Below, in pieces: positions 36,435-49,300 of a DNA stretch of 64,000 bases. The translations under genes and the position numbers were made by a program. The notes under the pieces were generated by a model. That model made no database searches and was not told the DNA's origin. It saw only the letters and a program-made list of their open reading frames with translations. Each line of letters opens with the position of its first letter. Position 1 is the stretch's first letter. This DNA is from Plasmodium brasilianum (lineage: Eukaryota; Apicomplexa; Aconoidasida; Haemosporida; Plasmodiidae). Location of the stretch: positions 402,001 to 466,000 of the forward strand of contig NC_090124.1 in NCBI RefSeq assembly GCF_023973825.1. Direction: 5' to 3'.

Positions 36435-37145
36435 TTCCTACGAATTGGATGTCAGAAGTTCAAGCCTTTTTACTTTTTTAAAGAAATGCATTTCTATAAG
36501 AGTTTCTACATTCAAGACTGCAAAGAGTTGTTTGTTCGTTTGCTCGTTTGTTTGTTTTATCGTTTTATCGTTTTATCGTTTGTTTGTATATTTATTTATT
36601 ATTTTTATTTTTTTTTTTTCGCTCTAGTGTACCAGTAAAACATGAAAAAATTATTTCGAAACTATTCTTATTATTTGTTGAACCTCGTTTTAACTAATTG
36701 CTCTTTTTCTTTGTTATATCTGCTTATGTTGTTTTTTTTAGGGCACGTTTTGAGCTTTGCTATTTAAAAAAAAAAAAAAATAAAATAAAATAAAATTACG
36801 ATATGACAAAAAATTTATACGAAGTTGCCTTTTTGATCTCTTTATTTTAAGAAAAAAAAAAAAGAAAAGAGGAAAGAGTATATGGGGAAACAAGAACAAT
36901 AGACTGCATTCGAAGTAAAAAGAAAATAAAAGGAAATGAGAAAATCAAAAAGGGGTGAATCAAAAATGAAACAAATTTACCACTAAATATGTATATCACA
37001 AAACAAGTTTCCCACAGGAGCTTATTACTTATCATTTACGAATCATACTTTTAATAATATCTATCTTCGTACCTTTTGGTAATACGATGAACACAGTCAT
37101 GTATTACATACGTAAGCAAGTAAAAGCAAAAACTATAACGTATGA
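36435..37145. other. Intergenic region, no gene supported
   Basis: About 0.7 kb upstream of the P-loop protein gene, with ATCGTTTT repeats near 36558-36580 and poly-A near 36766-36795. Frames at 36427-36638 overlap the neighbouring start and are low complexity. The minus-strand frame at 36847-37035 is Phe/Ser/Leu-rich without recognisable features. Confidence 0.55.
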
Positions 37146-38594
37146 TCAGACATTCGTTAGTTGGATGGCAGTAGAAAATAGAACGTTAACTAGTGACTCG
37201 TGAAGAAAGGAAATGTTGTGCTTGAGGGAAACATAAAAATGGGATTTACATAAATACATATGATCTATATCTAAACAGGTATGAAATAATTGAATAAAGA
37301 GTAGGAAGCTAGAAAAATATTTACTTAACAAAAAATTAGCAAAAGGAAATGTAAAAAGAACTTCATTAATTTTAGAACTAATCCATCTATCAATTTTATA
37401 CTTAGTTGATTTTAACCATATATAACAAAAAGAGAAAGGACATATTTCTATTTCTTCGTCACTATTATTTTTTGTGTAAATTATAATTTTTTCAATATCA
37501 TTTATTTTTAGATATTCATTTGAAAAAAAATCTTCATAGAATTCGTTCGATTCGGAGAAAATATTTTTAGTTAGTTTTAATGGGTAGGTAACTTTATGAA
37601 TACACTTGTTAATAAAGTTAGGTAGCAAAAATAGAAGTAGCCATTCCTTTATCTCATTATTTATACTCTTAGAATAGAACTCAACAAATTTTATGTTATT
37701 ATCTTTATATAATGAATTATATAATGTGTATAATGCTAAAGTGCGAATAGGATATATTTTTACACTTAAAATAAAATAACAGTCTTTTAATTTTAGTTCA
37801 TCTATATTTCGATTTTTATTCCAATCAGCATTATCATTCTTAACTGTAATGTTCTTTTCGTTGTAATGAATGTTGTTTCTAGACTTATTAAAATCAAAAA
37901 AATTATTTTCTGTTTGGTTTTCTCTTAATACAAAATGGGTTGATTCGTCATATTTCTCCATCTTATTATTATTCATTTTATTAATTATGATTTCTAACGA
38001 ATTTTTTTTTTCTTCTTCACCTTCTTGTAATATATTTCTTTTTATCTCATTAAACTCTTTTTTAATGTTTTTTGCAATTTTATACCCAAAATAGTCGGGA
38101 TTGTATGGCCATACGGGGAAAAATGCTGAAATGTTCTCATCATCTTTTGATATATTATAATTTATGTTACTTAGTAAATGCTTTTTTATACTAACTTTTA
38201 AATTTACATCAAAACAGTTGAAGTAGTTTATCTTATTTTCCTTCGAACTAATTCTTATACCAAGAAAAGAAATGTCATTTATGTACTTATCATTGTTACA
38301 TATATCTTCTTCCTTAAAGCATAATGATAGAATGGAATCACTCCTGCGTTTTAATGTAATAATAAAATTTTTTTTTTTTTTTTTTCGATAGAAGGGGATA
38401 GAAAAACAAATAAATTAATTCAAAAAAATTATTTTCAAATAAGCAAAGTATAACAAATGTATGTTGACCTAGTTTTAGCACAAGTGTCATATTTTTTGGA
38501 AGATAGAGACATACAGGAATAAAGTAACAGGAATGAAGCAAAATGGGAATAAATATCGTTCTCTTTTCGCAAGTATAAAAAGACATAGTAGCAT
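37146..38594 (-). CDS. Conserved protein of unknown function (2 exons, first exon inferred)
   Basis: The coding frame extends well upstream of the first convenient ATG (37976). It is open and protein-like from 38343, just after an acceptor (CGCAG), down to the stop at 37146 (398 residues). The extension includes NISAFFPVWPYNPDYFGYK. A first exon at 38594-38515 (26 codons, donor CCT|GTATGT, starting MLLCLFILAKRERYLF) joins in the correct phase and gives 425 residues. That exon is my inference and could be wrong. The middle is Asn/Lys-rich. The last 170 residues are richer in aromatic and hydrophobic residues (for example EWLLLFLLPNFINKC and INEVLFTFPFANFLLSKYF) and probably fold into helices; a membrane association is possible. 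I recognise no family. The gene lies head-to-tail with its minus-strand neighbours. Confidence 0.6.
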
Positions 38595-38699
38595 GAACGT
38601 ATGAATAAACACAAGATCAAACGTTATCTCACGCATGTTTTTATATACATGCGCATGCAGACATCCTTCGCATTGCTCAAATTTTTTTTTTTTTTTTTT

Positions 38700-41600
38700 T
38701 TACCTTTGGGAGTAGTTGCAATCCTGATAATATAAATCGAAGGATATGTTTGGAATACATTCCAAGGAGTGAAATGTTTTTGCTATGTTTTTGACTCTCG
38801 GGCCATTATTATTTGCTGTATTATTTATCAGAATTTCTGTGTTTTCTTCGTGGCTATTTACATAGTAATCTTGGGCGCTATATTCATTATTTTCATCTAT
38901 CTGTTGATTGTACACACACTGATGATAAGTTTCATTCATTCTCTCATTAATTTTAAAATTAATTTCGTCGGATTTGTTAAAATTGTAATACAATCCTTCT
39001 TCATCAGTTAAGAATGAACAAGCGCTGGTTTCACTTGTTGAGTTATGAATATCATATAGATAATTATTAACATTTTTAGAATTCTTCACTTTACTTTTGT
39101 TCATCTTTTTTTTTACAGTAAAATTCTTATCATAATACATCTTTTCTTTTATGTATAAATCTGTGTTTAACCATATTTTGTTTAAAATATTTCTTAATAA
39201 CGATTTTTTATATTTCTCGTTTTTTATGTAGACATACGAATTTTTTTTTTTTTTTTTTTTAGAGCACGTATTCTTTTTTAATTTTCTTTCTAATACAATG
39301 GATGTTTTGTTAAGACTACATTCAGAACTCATTGCGTTCATGCAATTATTTTTTAAGTGTCTATTTGCTTCTATTCCTGATTTCGTAACATACTTTCGTG
39401 TTATATTTTTACCGATTCTTTCACTTCGCTCCTGTCTTTCGATGATATCTTTTTCACTCAGATCTTGATCTTTTGGATGTGAAAAGAAACCGCACAAAAA
39501 ATTCACAACCGAATCAGTAGACGGACTTATATTCTTTAAGTCTATTATTACCTTATTCATTAATTTCATTGCTTTTATTTTATTATATAAGAAAAATGAT
39601 TTTACAAAGCTTCCTCCATTTTTTGAGAATAAAAAGTTTATAAAAATAGGATCCATATACAAATATTGATAAACTAAATCATAGAATATTCCGATTTTTA
39701 AAAAACAGTTTGTAAATATGGTATGAAAAAACTTTTTATTACTTAGCCATTTATTTATAGTTATTTTATTACAAAGATTTTTTAAAAAAATATTGTCGTA
39801 TAGATAACCATAAAAATCTAGAGCTTTCATAATTTTTTTAAAATTTATTTTATTGATTCTATTTATTATATCATTAGAAAATAAAACTTTCGATAACGCA
39901 AAGTTTACATGATGTTCATTCATATTTATCAAATTATTTGTACTATACGTATTTAAAATTATTTTAAAATAGGAATATTTCTCAAAGCATTTTATATTTA
40001 TCTCTAATATTTTATTTTCTTTTTCATATATTAATTTAATATTTTTTAAAAAATTATTTCTTAAGGGTACCTTATTTTTTATTATGTATTCTTTTTTTTC
40101 CCCGATTACTTCCGTTTCAACCTTCTTATCATTCTCGTTATCCATAATACCAATTTTATTATTATTTCTATTCTGTCCAATATATTTTCTAAACAGTTCG
40201 TCCTCTTTACTAGGTTCTAACATCACGCTTGATGAAAAGTTTTCAAAAGGGTAACCGTTATTCGTTGTTATATTGTTCTCCTTTTTTTTCCCTTCAACGT
40301 CATCAATTTTGTAATGAAGCTTATTTTTATTATATACCACGGGATCATTCACATCATTTCCTTCACCATAAATTTTATTATTACACCCGTGTATTTGTTT
40401 GATGTATCGGGACTTGCATTCCTCATTATAATTTTCATGCATTCCGTCCATTTGATTGACCGCTTCTTTTCCTACTTCTTTGTCTGCTCCATCCCTGTTA
40501 TAGATTAGATATCCATTAGAAAAATCCCCATTTTCTTCATCTATGTTCTTACCTTTGTTTACCTCCTTGTCCTCTTTTATGAGGTTTAAAATTTCGTTAT
40601 GAATACTTTTTATTTTTTTCTTTTTTTCTATTATATTATTTTTAATATTGCTACCATTACTGTTTATCAGATCTATGTATTTTATAGTGCATTTGCTATT
40701 ACAACTACTATTATTTTTGTCCCCATTCAACGAGAACATATCTTTGTCATATAAAATAACTTTTTTGTTTATAGGTGAAAAGCTTAACTTTTCATTAGAG
40801 GAATATTCACTACATTTATTTATTATCCTTTCTTTTAGTTTATCATTCAAATTGATTTTCGTAGAATTACTACTTATTAATTTTTCTCTCATTTCTTCAT
40901 ATAATTTATTTTTATTACTTAGGCTTTTGGAGAGGGTACTTATTTTGTCATCATTTCTTTCATCCTCTATCATAAGACTGTTTGAATAATACGGATATAA
41001 TACATCATTATTAATCATATATTCATCCCCTGGAGTGGTGTTGCATCTAATTTGAATATTTACTTTGCCTCTGAATTTCCTAATTTCCTCATTTAATTTT
41101 TCTTTGTTTTTTTCTGCACTTTTTCCTTCGTATATATTGTCTAAAAGGATAGGACTACAATTTAAATCATTTTCAAGAAAAACATGTGTCAATTCATTTT
41201 CTTTGGACTTATTTTTAAGATTATCATTTATTGTGTAGACCTCCTGTTTATAATGCACTTCATCTCTTTTGTTTTGCTTCTTCACTGATTGCTCATTTTT
41301 TTTATTTTTTTTTACGCTTTCTTTTACTTCTCTATTCTCACTATATATATTATTTTCATTTCTTTTCATTTCGTTACATTCCTCAGTTAACCTAATTCCA
41401 CCTTCATTTCTAAATTTGTGACAATGAATTCTAGCAGTTGTCACATTCACATTACCAATAACTGTTTTTTCTAATTCACTATCCTTTCTTTTCGTCTGCA
41501 ACGTTTTTTCTTGCAAACATTCATATTCATTTTTGTTATTTAAGTTTTTAGTCGCAGTGTGTTCATTACAATTTTTTGTGTCACATGAATACCTCTTAGT

Positions 41601-42128
41601 ATATTCACTATATGTCCTCTTAACACCATATTTTGTCTTAGAGTTATTTTCAGATTTTGAATAGATCTTTTCATGTATCATGCCGCTCTCTATTTCTTTA
41701 TCACGCAATTTATTTTTATTTACGCTCATCAAATCTTCATCTGTTATATAACATTTCAACAAAGGGCAAAATTTACCTGTATATATATTATTTTTTATTT
41801 TATTTTCTTCTGTTATCACTTTTTCTTCTATCACTTTTGAAATATCATGTTTTTTTTTTATACACACATTGGTTAAGTAAGATTTATTACAAAAATTATT
41901 ACTATCATTATTTTTGTAAAAGTCTTTCAATTTACAAAATATATTTTTATTATACTTCCCTTCGTCCTGTAAATCGCTACACTTCATTCGCTTTTTTATA
42001 TAATCGTATTGTTCACTCTCTAACATGAAATTATGAAATAGATCCTTTTTATCTTCGCTCAAGGGGTATTCAGTGACTTTTAAATTGTGAAAGCAATATG
42101 AACGCTTTTTTGAATTATACTTCATCAT
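38700..42128 (-). CDS. Conserved Plasmodium protein, unknown function (1142 residues)
   Basis: A single long ORF. Residues 1-750 are mostly hydrophilic, Lys/Glu/Asn-rich and probably disordered, with many short charged blocks. Residues about 735-900 are different: hydrophobic and aromatic with a helical pattern (HHVNFALSKVLFSNDIINRI, FYGYLYDNIFLKNLCNKI, FYDLVYQYLYMDPIFINFLF). This looks like a folded core, perhaps a helical-repeat or bundle domain. The last 240 residues are again Lys/Asn-rich with a poly-Lys stretch at a T18 run (39241-39260). No catalytic motif, signal peptide or membrane segment is seen. The stop codon lies in AAAGGTAAAAA, which could also be a splice donor, so a short extra 3' exon cannot be excluded. 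The 23-base tandem repeat lies just upstream of its start. Confidence 0.7.
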   Translation of the reverse strand: MMKYNSKKRSYCFHNLKVTEYPLSEDKKDLFHNFMLESEQYDYIKKRMKCSDLQDEGKYNKNIFCKLKDFYKNNDSNNFCNKSYLTNVCIKKKHDISKVIEEKVITEENKIKNNIYTGKFCPLLKCYITDEDLMSVNKNKLRDKEIESGMIHEKIYSKSENNSKTKYGVKRTYSEYTKRYSCDTKNCNEHTATKNLNNKNEYECLQEKTLQTKRKDSELEKTVIGNVNVTTARIHCHKFRNEGGIRLTEECNEMKRNENNIYSENREVKESVKKNKKNEQSVKKQNKRDEVHYKQEVYTINDNLKNKSKENELTHVFLENDLNCSPILLDNIYEGKSAEKNKEKLNEEIRKFRGKVNIQIRCNTTPGDEYMINNDVLYPYYSNSLMIEDERNDDKISTLSKSLSNKNKLYEEMREKLISSNSTKINLNDKLKERIINKCSEYSSNEKLSFSPINKKVILYDKDMFSLNGDKNNSSCNSKCTIKYIDLINSNGSNIKNNIIEKKKKIKSIHNEILNLIKEDKEVNKGKNIDEENGDFSNGYLIYNRDGADKEVGKEAVNQMDGMHENYNEECKSRYIKQIHGCNNKIYGEGNDVNDPVVYNKNKLHYKIDDVEGKKKENNITTNNGYPFENFSSSVMLEPSKEDELFRKYIGQNRNNNKIGIMDNENDKKVETEVIGEKKEYIIKNKVPLRNNFLKNIKLIYEKENKILEINIKCFEKYSYFKIILNTYSTNNLINMNEHHVNFALSKVLFSNDIINRINKINFKKIMKALDFYGYLYDNIFLKNLCNKITINKWLSNKKFFHTIFTNCFLKIGIFYDLVYQYLYMDPIFINFLFSKNGGSFVKSFFLYNKIKAMKLMNKVIIDLKNISPSTDSVVNFLCGFFSHPKDQDLSEKDIIERQERSERIGKNITRKYVTKSGIEANRHLKNNCMNAMSSECSLNKTSIVLERKLKKNTCSKKKKKKNSYVYIKNEKYKKSLLRNILNKIWLNTDLYIKEKMYYDKNFTVKKKMNKSKVKNSKNVNNYLYDIHNSTSETSACSFLTDEEGLYYNFNKSDEINFKINERMNETYHQCVYNQQIDENNEYSAQDYYVNSHEENTEILINNTANNNGPRVKNIAKTFHSLECIPNISFDLYYQDCNYSQR

Positions 42129-43367
42129 TATGTTATAAACGCCAGTGTGTTTTTTTCGATTTTAATTGGGCGCGATGCTAACATAAAAGACAAGGAAAAA
42201 TAAGGTAACAAAAAAAAGGACAACAAGGCAACAGCAAAAAGGACAATAAAACAAAAAAAATGACAATAAGACAAAAGAAAAAAGTAAAATATAACAACAA
42301 ATAAAAGTAAAATATAACGACAAATATGAGTAAAATATAACGACAAATATGAGTAAAATATAACGACAAATATGAGTAAAATATAACGACAAATATGAGT
42401 AAAATATAACGACAAATAAGAGTTACATAAGGCAGCGAAAAAAAAAATAAAGCAAAAATTACCAAAGAATATGGCAAAAAAGATACACACAAAAAGTAAC
42501 AAATATGGAAACTTGCTAATAAAAATAATGGGAAAAAAAAATAAATAATTTTATTTACCTTAATGAAAAAAGTACATAATTTTTAAATATAATATGACCA
42601 TCTTTGTGACACACGCATAACAAGTAATTTCCTTTTTTTATAAAAAAAAAAAAATAATGATAATAATTTAAATAGACTCGAACTATTTAATTAAAATAAA
42701 GACGTACGGTACTAAATTATAGGGGTAAAACAACAACGACATAAAAATATTACATATAAATATGTGTATGTATAAGCATTTAATGTTCTAGGCATTTGTT
42801 TTCATTTCATTGCTCTTTATTATACTTTATACACATACGCGCCAAGGAACTGCATGCGCAACCTACATTCAAATGCAGTAATCGAAGCGAAATTTATTTA
42901 ACATTAATTCATATATGAGTATAGTTCAATATTCTTTCGTATTTTTTAAGCATAATCAAATGTCTACTTTTACGCATATTTATATTTTATCATGCATACA
43001 CATATATATAAATACTCAAGTATACCCAATACAAAAAAAAAAAAAAAAAAAAAAAAAATATATTTTCCCATGAAAAAGAAAAAGAAGCATTGTAGTTCAT
43101 TTTTTTTTTTTAATTAATTTTGACATATGATGTCTATCTTTTATCATATACTCATATGCGCATATTCACCTATGAAGTAACACAAACAATTGCATTTTTA
43201 AATGATTTCGCTATTCTCGAGTTATTATAAAAAATGACGATCCATCCATTCAATCAGAAATAAACACATAAAGATAGTACTGATAAAGAAACAAAACAGA
43301 GCAAAACAAACTAAAATTAACATCATTGTTGTAATTAATGTTATTGTTAAATTGCATACTCTTTTCC
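42129..43367. other. Intergenic region with tandem repeat upstream of 42128
   Basis: About 1.24 kb between the start of the 1142-residue gene and the stop of the karyopherin-like gene, both on the minus strand. It includes a 23-base tandem repeat (42284-42421), an A27 run near 43033-43059 and scattered TATATA motifs. Several overlapping frames at 42128-42502 come only from the repeat. A 64-codon frame at 43225-43419 overlaps the next gene's end and is discussed under rejected items. Confidence 0.6.
42284..42421. repeat. 23-bp tandem repeat, six copies
   Basis: Six head-to-tail copies start at 42284, 42307, 42330, 42353, 42376 and 42399, each 23 bases beginning GTAAAATATAAC. Copies 2 to 5 are identical and the outer two carry a few changes. 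The array sits 155-295 bases upstream of the start codon of the 1142-residue gene, so it lies in its promoter or 5' UTR. Confidence 0.95.
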
Positions 43368-46300
43368 CTAAATATCTAACCGAATTATGTTTATGAAATT
43401 GTAATACTTGTCTGAACAACCAATTATATTAATCAGATTTTCATTGGAAATAATTTCTTGCGTTAACAGGGAAAAAGCTTTTCGTACATATATAAATATT
43501 TGAAAATGTTCACAGTTACATTCAGATATCAATCTATTTACAAAGTCGTCGTTCATATTATTTTGAAAGTAATAATTTACGGAAATATTTTTATCGTAAA
43601 GTTTTAAATCATCTGATTTGTTAATATGAACAACATTATTATAAAAATGTTCTAACGAGTTGTGCTTTCTTTCGTAAAATTTTTGTTCATAATTATTTAC
43701 ATGCATAAATTCAATATTTTGTAATAAATCATTAAAATGGATTTCTTTAAAATTACTGCTTCTCCTGTCATTCATACTATTTTCACTATTAAATTTTAAT
43801 AAATTATTATGCTCTATATTATCCCCTTCACCACATATTGGTGCTAATCTACGAAGTACGTTCTTATTAAAAACTTTTACATTATCCTTGTACGGGATAG
43901 GAAGCATTAAAACAACATTAACTATAGCATTAATTATTTTGTGTAATCTTTCTCCTAGCTGTTCTATAGCATATTCATTAAAATATTCCATATCTATGTC
44001 TCTTATAATTTTGTCCAAATTATTGATGCTATTAATTTCTCCTTTCAAAAAACAAAAGCCTTTTTCTCTGTCACCGTAATCAGCACCATAATTATCATCA
44101 TCATCATTATTATTATTGTTATTATTATTACTCTTCCTTTCATTATTATTATTATTAGTATGTACCTTAGAACGTAGGGAAACCATTTCCCTCTTCTGTT
44201 TATACATACAGAGATATATTAATATATTACAATAAGCTAATATAAAATATTTTAAATCATCCGAATTTTGATATATATAAAATATATCATTTAACCACTC
44301 ATCAATAATAGATGTGAAAATATGTTCATCAACTAGAATAGTAAAAAAATCCTGTATATCTAAAAAAAGATACATAGAAAATGACTGATATATGTATCTT
44401 TTTTTCTGAATCATCAATAACATTGTATATACATTATACTCATTTTCGGAACTATTTAAAAGGAGATTGTTGTTCACACATTTTAATGTTTTTAGTAGCT
44501 TCCTTATATGTTCTTCTTTTTTATCTTTTAATAGAAATATATTAAAATAAATAGTATTTAACAACTTCACAATTTTTTTTTCCTTATCATTGTCCATAGC
44601 ATCTAATCGATGATTATGCATATTATTATTACTACTATTATAATTATGACTTAATTTCCTTTTTCTTCTTGTCATATTCTTTTTTTTGTTTAAAAAATAG
44701 TTTTTTATATGTCTATAAAATAGTACTTCATTTTTGATAATTTCATTTTTGTCTGCACTTATCTCGTTTAGCGTATCGTATAATTCACTTTTTTCAAATG
44801 CACTATCTCTGGAAAATCTTTTCGCATTCTTAGAAGAACTAGAACTATTCCTGTAAACATACCCTTGTAAACTCATTTGTTTATCTTCCTCCTCCATTTC
44901 TACATATGCCCCTTCTCCCACATCTACGTCTAAATCCTCTTCCATTCCAGCATCTATGTCTGCTTCTCCAATACTTTCAAATAAAAATTCTGTATCCTTA
45001 AAAATAAACTCCTTAGTGTTAAAATTTCTATCTCCTGATTTTGCTTCATCAAATTTTTTAAACGAATAATTCGAACCAGTATCATCAATATCACTTAATT
45101 CGGTCTGATCATCTTGAATTATGTTATATGCCTTCCTTAGTTTACTCCAAAATAAATGCGTAAAAAGTATTTTATTTTTTGTTAATAATGAAAATAGATA
45201 TGATAATAAGCTGTTATATAAATATAAACCACATATATGTATTGTGCTATTATTACAAAAGTTTTGCTCATTAATGTTTTCGTCCGATAAGCAAATCAAC
45301 AATAAACTAATTTTTCGTAAAATTTCTATTAATGATATGTTAGAATTATTTATCCTAAATGTTTTTTCCTCTGCTAGGGAAAAGAAAACATAAAAGACAT
45401 CCCTTTTAATTACATTACTAAAAAATTGCATTACATACATAGGGATATTAGGTATTTTTTCTATTTTATTTATCTCCCTTAAGTGAAATATATTCAAATC
45501 GTTCGAAATATGTGCTAAGGAATAAAGAAAATAAAACCAGAAAATTTTATAATTAAATAACGAATTTTTTGTAAATATGTATAATATATAATATATTTCA
45601 TTTAATATTTCTTCATTCAGTTCATTATTTTTTACTCTTCTTATTATATGTTTAAAATAAACTATAAAACTATCATTTTGCAATATTTTTATTATTAACA
45701 CATCTTGAGTACTACTAGCATTTTTATAATGTTCCAAAAAAAAGGAAAAAAATTTTAATGTTCTCAAAAATGAATACCCTTTGTCATTTCCTAATAAGGG
45801 AGAAGACGTTACATCTAGTAGGGATTCATTTAGCAAGTTAATAAATAAAATAATATTATTGTTAATTTCATTCTGATAAAACATAGAAATAAAATTCAAA
45901 AACTGGTTTAAATTACTTTCTTCCATTTTCTCCATGTAAAAATGAAAATTGTTATATAACACATCATTAATAAAAAAGTCCGTGAAACAATTTACTTGGT
46001 TATACAAATAATTTTTACAAATTTTAGATCTAACATCACTATAATAATTACAATCAATATTGTCTTCCCTTAAACATTTTAAAAGATATATTTTTTCATA
46101 ATTTTCACTTAGATTTATATTTATATTATCCCAGTAGAATATATTATCACATGAAGTCGACTCATTTTTTATAAACAAAATTAATAATTGAAAAAATAAA
46201 AATATGAATATTTCTCTATAGTCGTTATAAAATATTTCCCTTGGAATTCCATATTTATACATTAAATTAACTAAAGTGTCAAAGGACCTAAATTTTAAAT

Positions 46301-49300
46301 GTTTTTCAAAATAAAATAAGTTTATAAAACTAATATAAAAAAAAAATTGTAATACATTATCACTAAATCGTGTCATATTAATATATTCCTTTAACATCCA
46401 CATCACGACTCTCTTTAAGTTATTTGAATAAGGGTGCAACAAATTTACTAACATATAATTAAGAAAAAAAGACTTGTCCTTTATTTTAAAATCATCAGTA
46501 ATACTTTCAAATTGGGATATTTCATTAGCATCGTTATTAAAATAAGATATATAACTGCATTTATTTTTATAATATTCCTCAATATAATGATCAGTAGTTA
46601 AATCTTCTTTATCTATACGTCTCCTATAAGAATCATTCATGTTATCTAATAATACCTTTTGATTTATTATATTTTCCAAAACTTTTTTGATAAATAAATA
46701 TTTATAATAGGTTAAAAACATAAACAAAGAAAAATATTTATATAAACTTATATCATTCATAATAAGACAACTATAATTTAAATTATGCTCATTTTGTACA
46801 CTATATAAATCTTTAAATATTAACTCATCCTGAGAATATTTGTATAATGGTAAATTCTTAATAATAAATAACAAACTATTAAATGTATCACAATTTGACA
46901 TATAAAAACTAGTAAAATCAAAATTATATTCTATTTTATTCTCTTTCATATGATTCTGTATTATTTTTGAGATGTAGTCAATTATATTCTTTATATGAAT
47001 TTTATAATTCTCCGTTCTCATGCAAACTTCTGAATTAATTAAGAAGTTAACATTTTTATAACCACATATTTCTATTTCTTCATTCGAAAAGTCTAATTCT
47101 TTTTTTAAAAACATTTCAGGATATAACAAATGCATATACTCATTTTGAATAACTAAGCATGTTCTTAAATGATCTTTTACATTCTTATCTAAATCAAATA
47201 TTATATCATAAAAATATTTCTCTAACAATTCACAAAATAAAAAAATTATGTAATTCACGTATTTCTTTAGAATATTCTTTGATTTTGTATCGTCGTAATA
47301 ATCAAGTAAATATTTACGGAACAATGGTATCTTTTCAAAACAAATAATATATCTCTCAAATTTTAAATTATCAAATAATAGACTCTCTTTCTGTCCTGCG
47401 CTGCTCGTGAAAAAATTCTGAAAATAAAAAAAAAAAAAAGAAAAAAAAAAGGTAAATTTAATTGCATATACAGCCATAAATTTAAATGCATTATGGAGGA
47501 ACGTTCATTTAACAATTTCTCAGCGTACAGTAGAATAAGGCACATTTAACGTTTTCGCTACCATATACAAATATGCATTTATATACACATAACGCATTTT
47601 ATATTTTTCTATTATCTGTTTTTACATCAATGCATTCTATATGAGAGCTGCTGTTAATATGAAAAAAAAGACAACGTAAAAAAATCTCACTCAGAATATT
47701 TTGTTTGACAAATGCTCGTAAATTGTCCAGAGAAATTATCATACACAGGTAATTCACTGAAAGGGACAAGCATTTATCAGAAAACTTCAAATAATCAGTA
47801 TAATCTATTATGTACTTAATATACCAAAACAGTTTGTTATAATTCATTCTTTCTTCATCCGTACATGTAGTGTTTATAGTTATTTTTAGTATTAAAACTG
47901 AAATTTTCTCTAAAAATATAATATATTTATTTTCAAAATGCTTAAGAATCATTTTCCAAGTATCATTCATTTCCTCATAATTAATGGATCTATATAAAAA
48001 TAAATTTAAAATTTTTAAGCACCACTTTTTTGACTTCAATATATATATCAAAAATAACTTGTCCAAATGATTTCTTTTATTATGGATAAATTTACTTAAA
48101 TTTTCATAAGAAGATTCTTCAGTTATTTTAGAAACAGATATAGACCTTTCATTGTTATACAGTTCATTTGTATTTATATTTACATTTACAAAATATAAAT
48201 TATTTACGTATTCATGCAAATTTATATCTATTATTTCCATTATATTAGTAAATAATATTTCAAGTTCATTATCTAGCACTCCTTCTGGCAATGAAATAAA
48301 ATGACACACCAAAGTCTTATATAAAAATTTTACAATTTTTTTTGTTATGAATATAATATATATATTGTTATTAAATTTTAACAGAGAATATAATAATCTG
48401 TTAAAAAAGGGGAAAAATATTTTTATTATATCCTCAAATCCTAATAACAAATTTTCACAAGGTATTTTTAAATCACTGTAATCTTCTATTTGTAATAAAT
48501 TTTTATTGCTATTATTTATATAAGAAATAAAGTAATTATGATATATAACAGAATAATAGTTAGATTTATGAGTTCTAGGAATGTACTTTTTTAACATTTT
48601 ATTCATTAAAAACATTAAAGAATAGAAATTTTGAAATTGTATCACCATACTGTAGTTATCCTTCTTTTCACTGTTTTCCTCATATTTTATTTCATTAACT
48701 GAATCGTTATGACCACTTAAATCCATAATATAATATATAGTTGAATTGTAATCAGTATTTAACACATTCCTGAAATCATTATTTTTAATAAAGGAAATAA
48801 ACTTAAAGGTATCAAATATATTTCCTAATACATTATGCCATTTGTAAGGATAATCAATCAAAAATATACTAAAAAAAATATCAATAAAATATAAGCATAT
48901 ATTGAATTTTTTCATTTCAATTATACTTTTATATCTTTTAAAAGATTTATACATATCCTTATTAATCATCTTTACAAAAGTAGTAAAATTATCACTTCCT
49001 TTATCATTTATTATACAGGAATTTTTAATTAGCAACAAAATTTTTTCTTTTAAATATGTCCATTCTTCTTCTTTAAGATGTTTTGAAGTCTTTTCTAAAT
49101 TTTCTAGTAACGTATAATTTTCGATAATACTTTTACTTAAGAATGTAATGACTAGAAAATTTGTTTGAGTGCATTCTGCATTTTCTGTTTCTTCTTTGTT
49201 CTTTCCCCCGTTGTTCCATGTGTGTTTGTCTAACTCAACGTTATCTTTACTATGTATTAAACTATTAAAATTTTTTATTTCTTTCTTGTATTTATCCTCT

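Noticed and set aside
42128..42502. Three overlapping minus-strand frames of 76-124 codons, rich in Tyr/Ile/Leu/Phe
   Set aside because: They are translations of the 23-bp tandem repeat and neighbouring A-rich DNA. All three frames of the same strand are open, which is a mark of repeats and not of a gene.
43225..43419. 64-codon minus-strand frame with a hydrophobic segment, overlapping the end of the karyopherin-like gene
   Set aside because: It starts inside another gene in a different frame, has no splice link and no recognisable family. The hydrophobic run could still be an extra exon, but the sequence gives no support.
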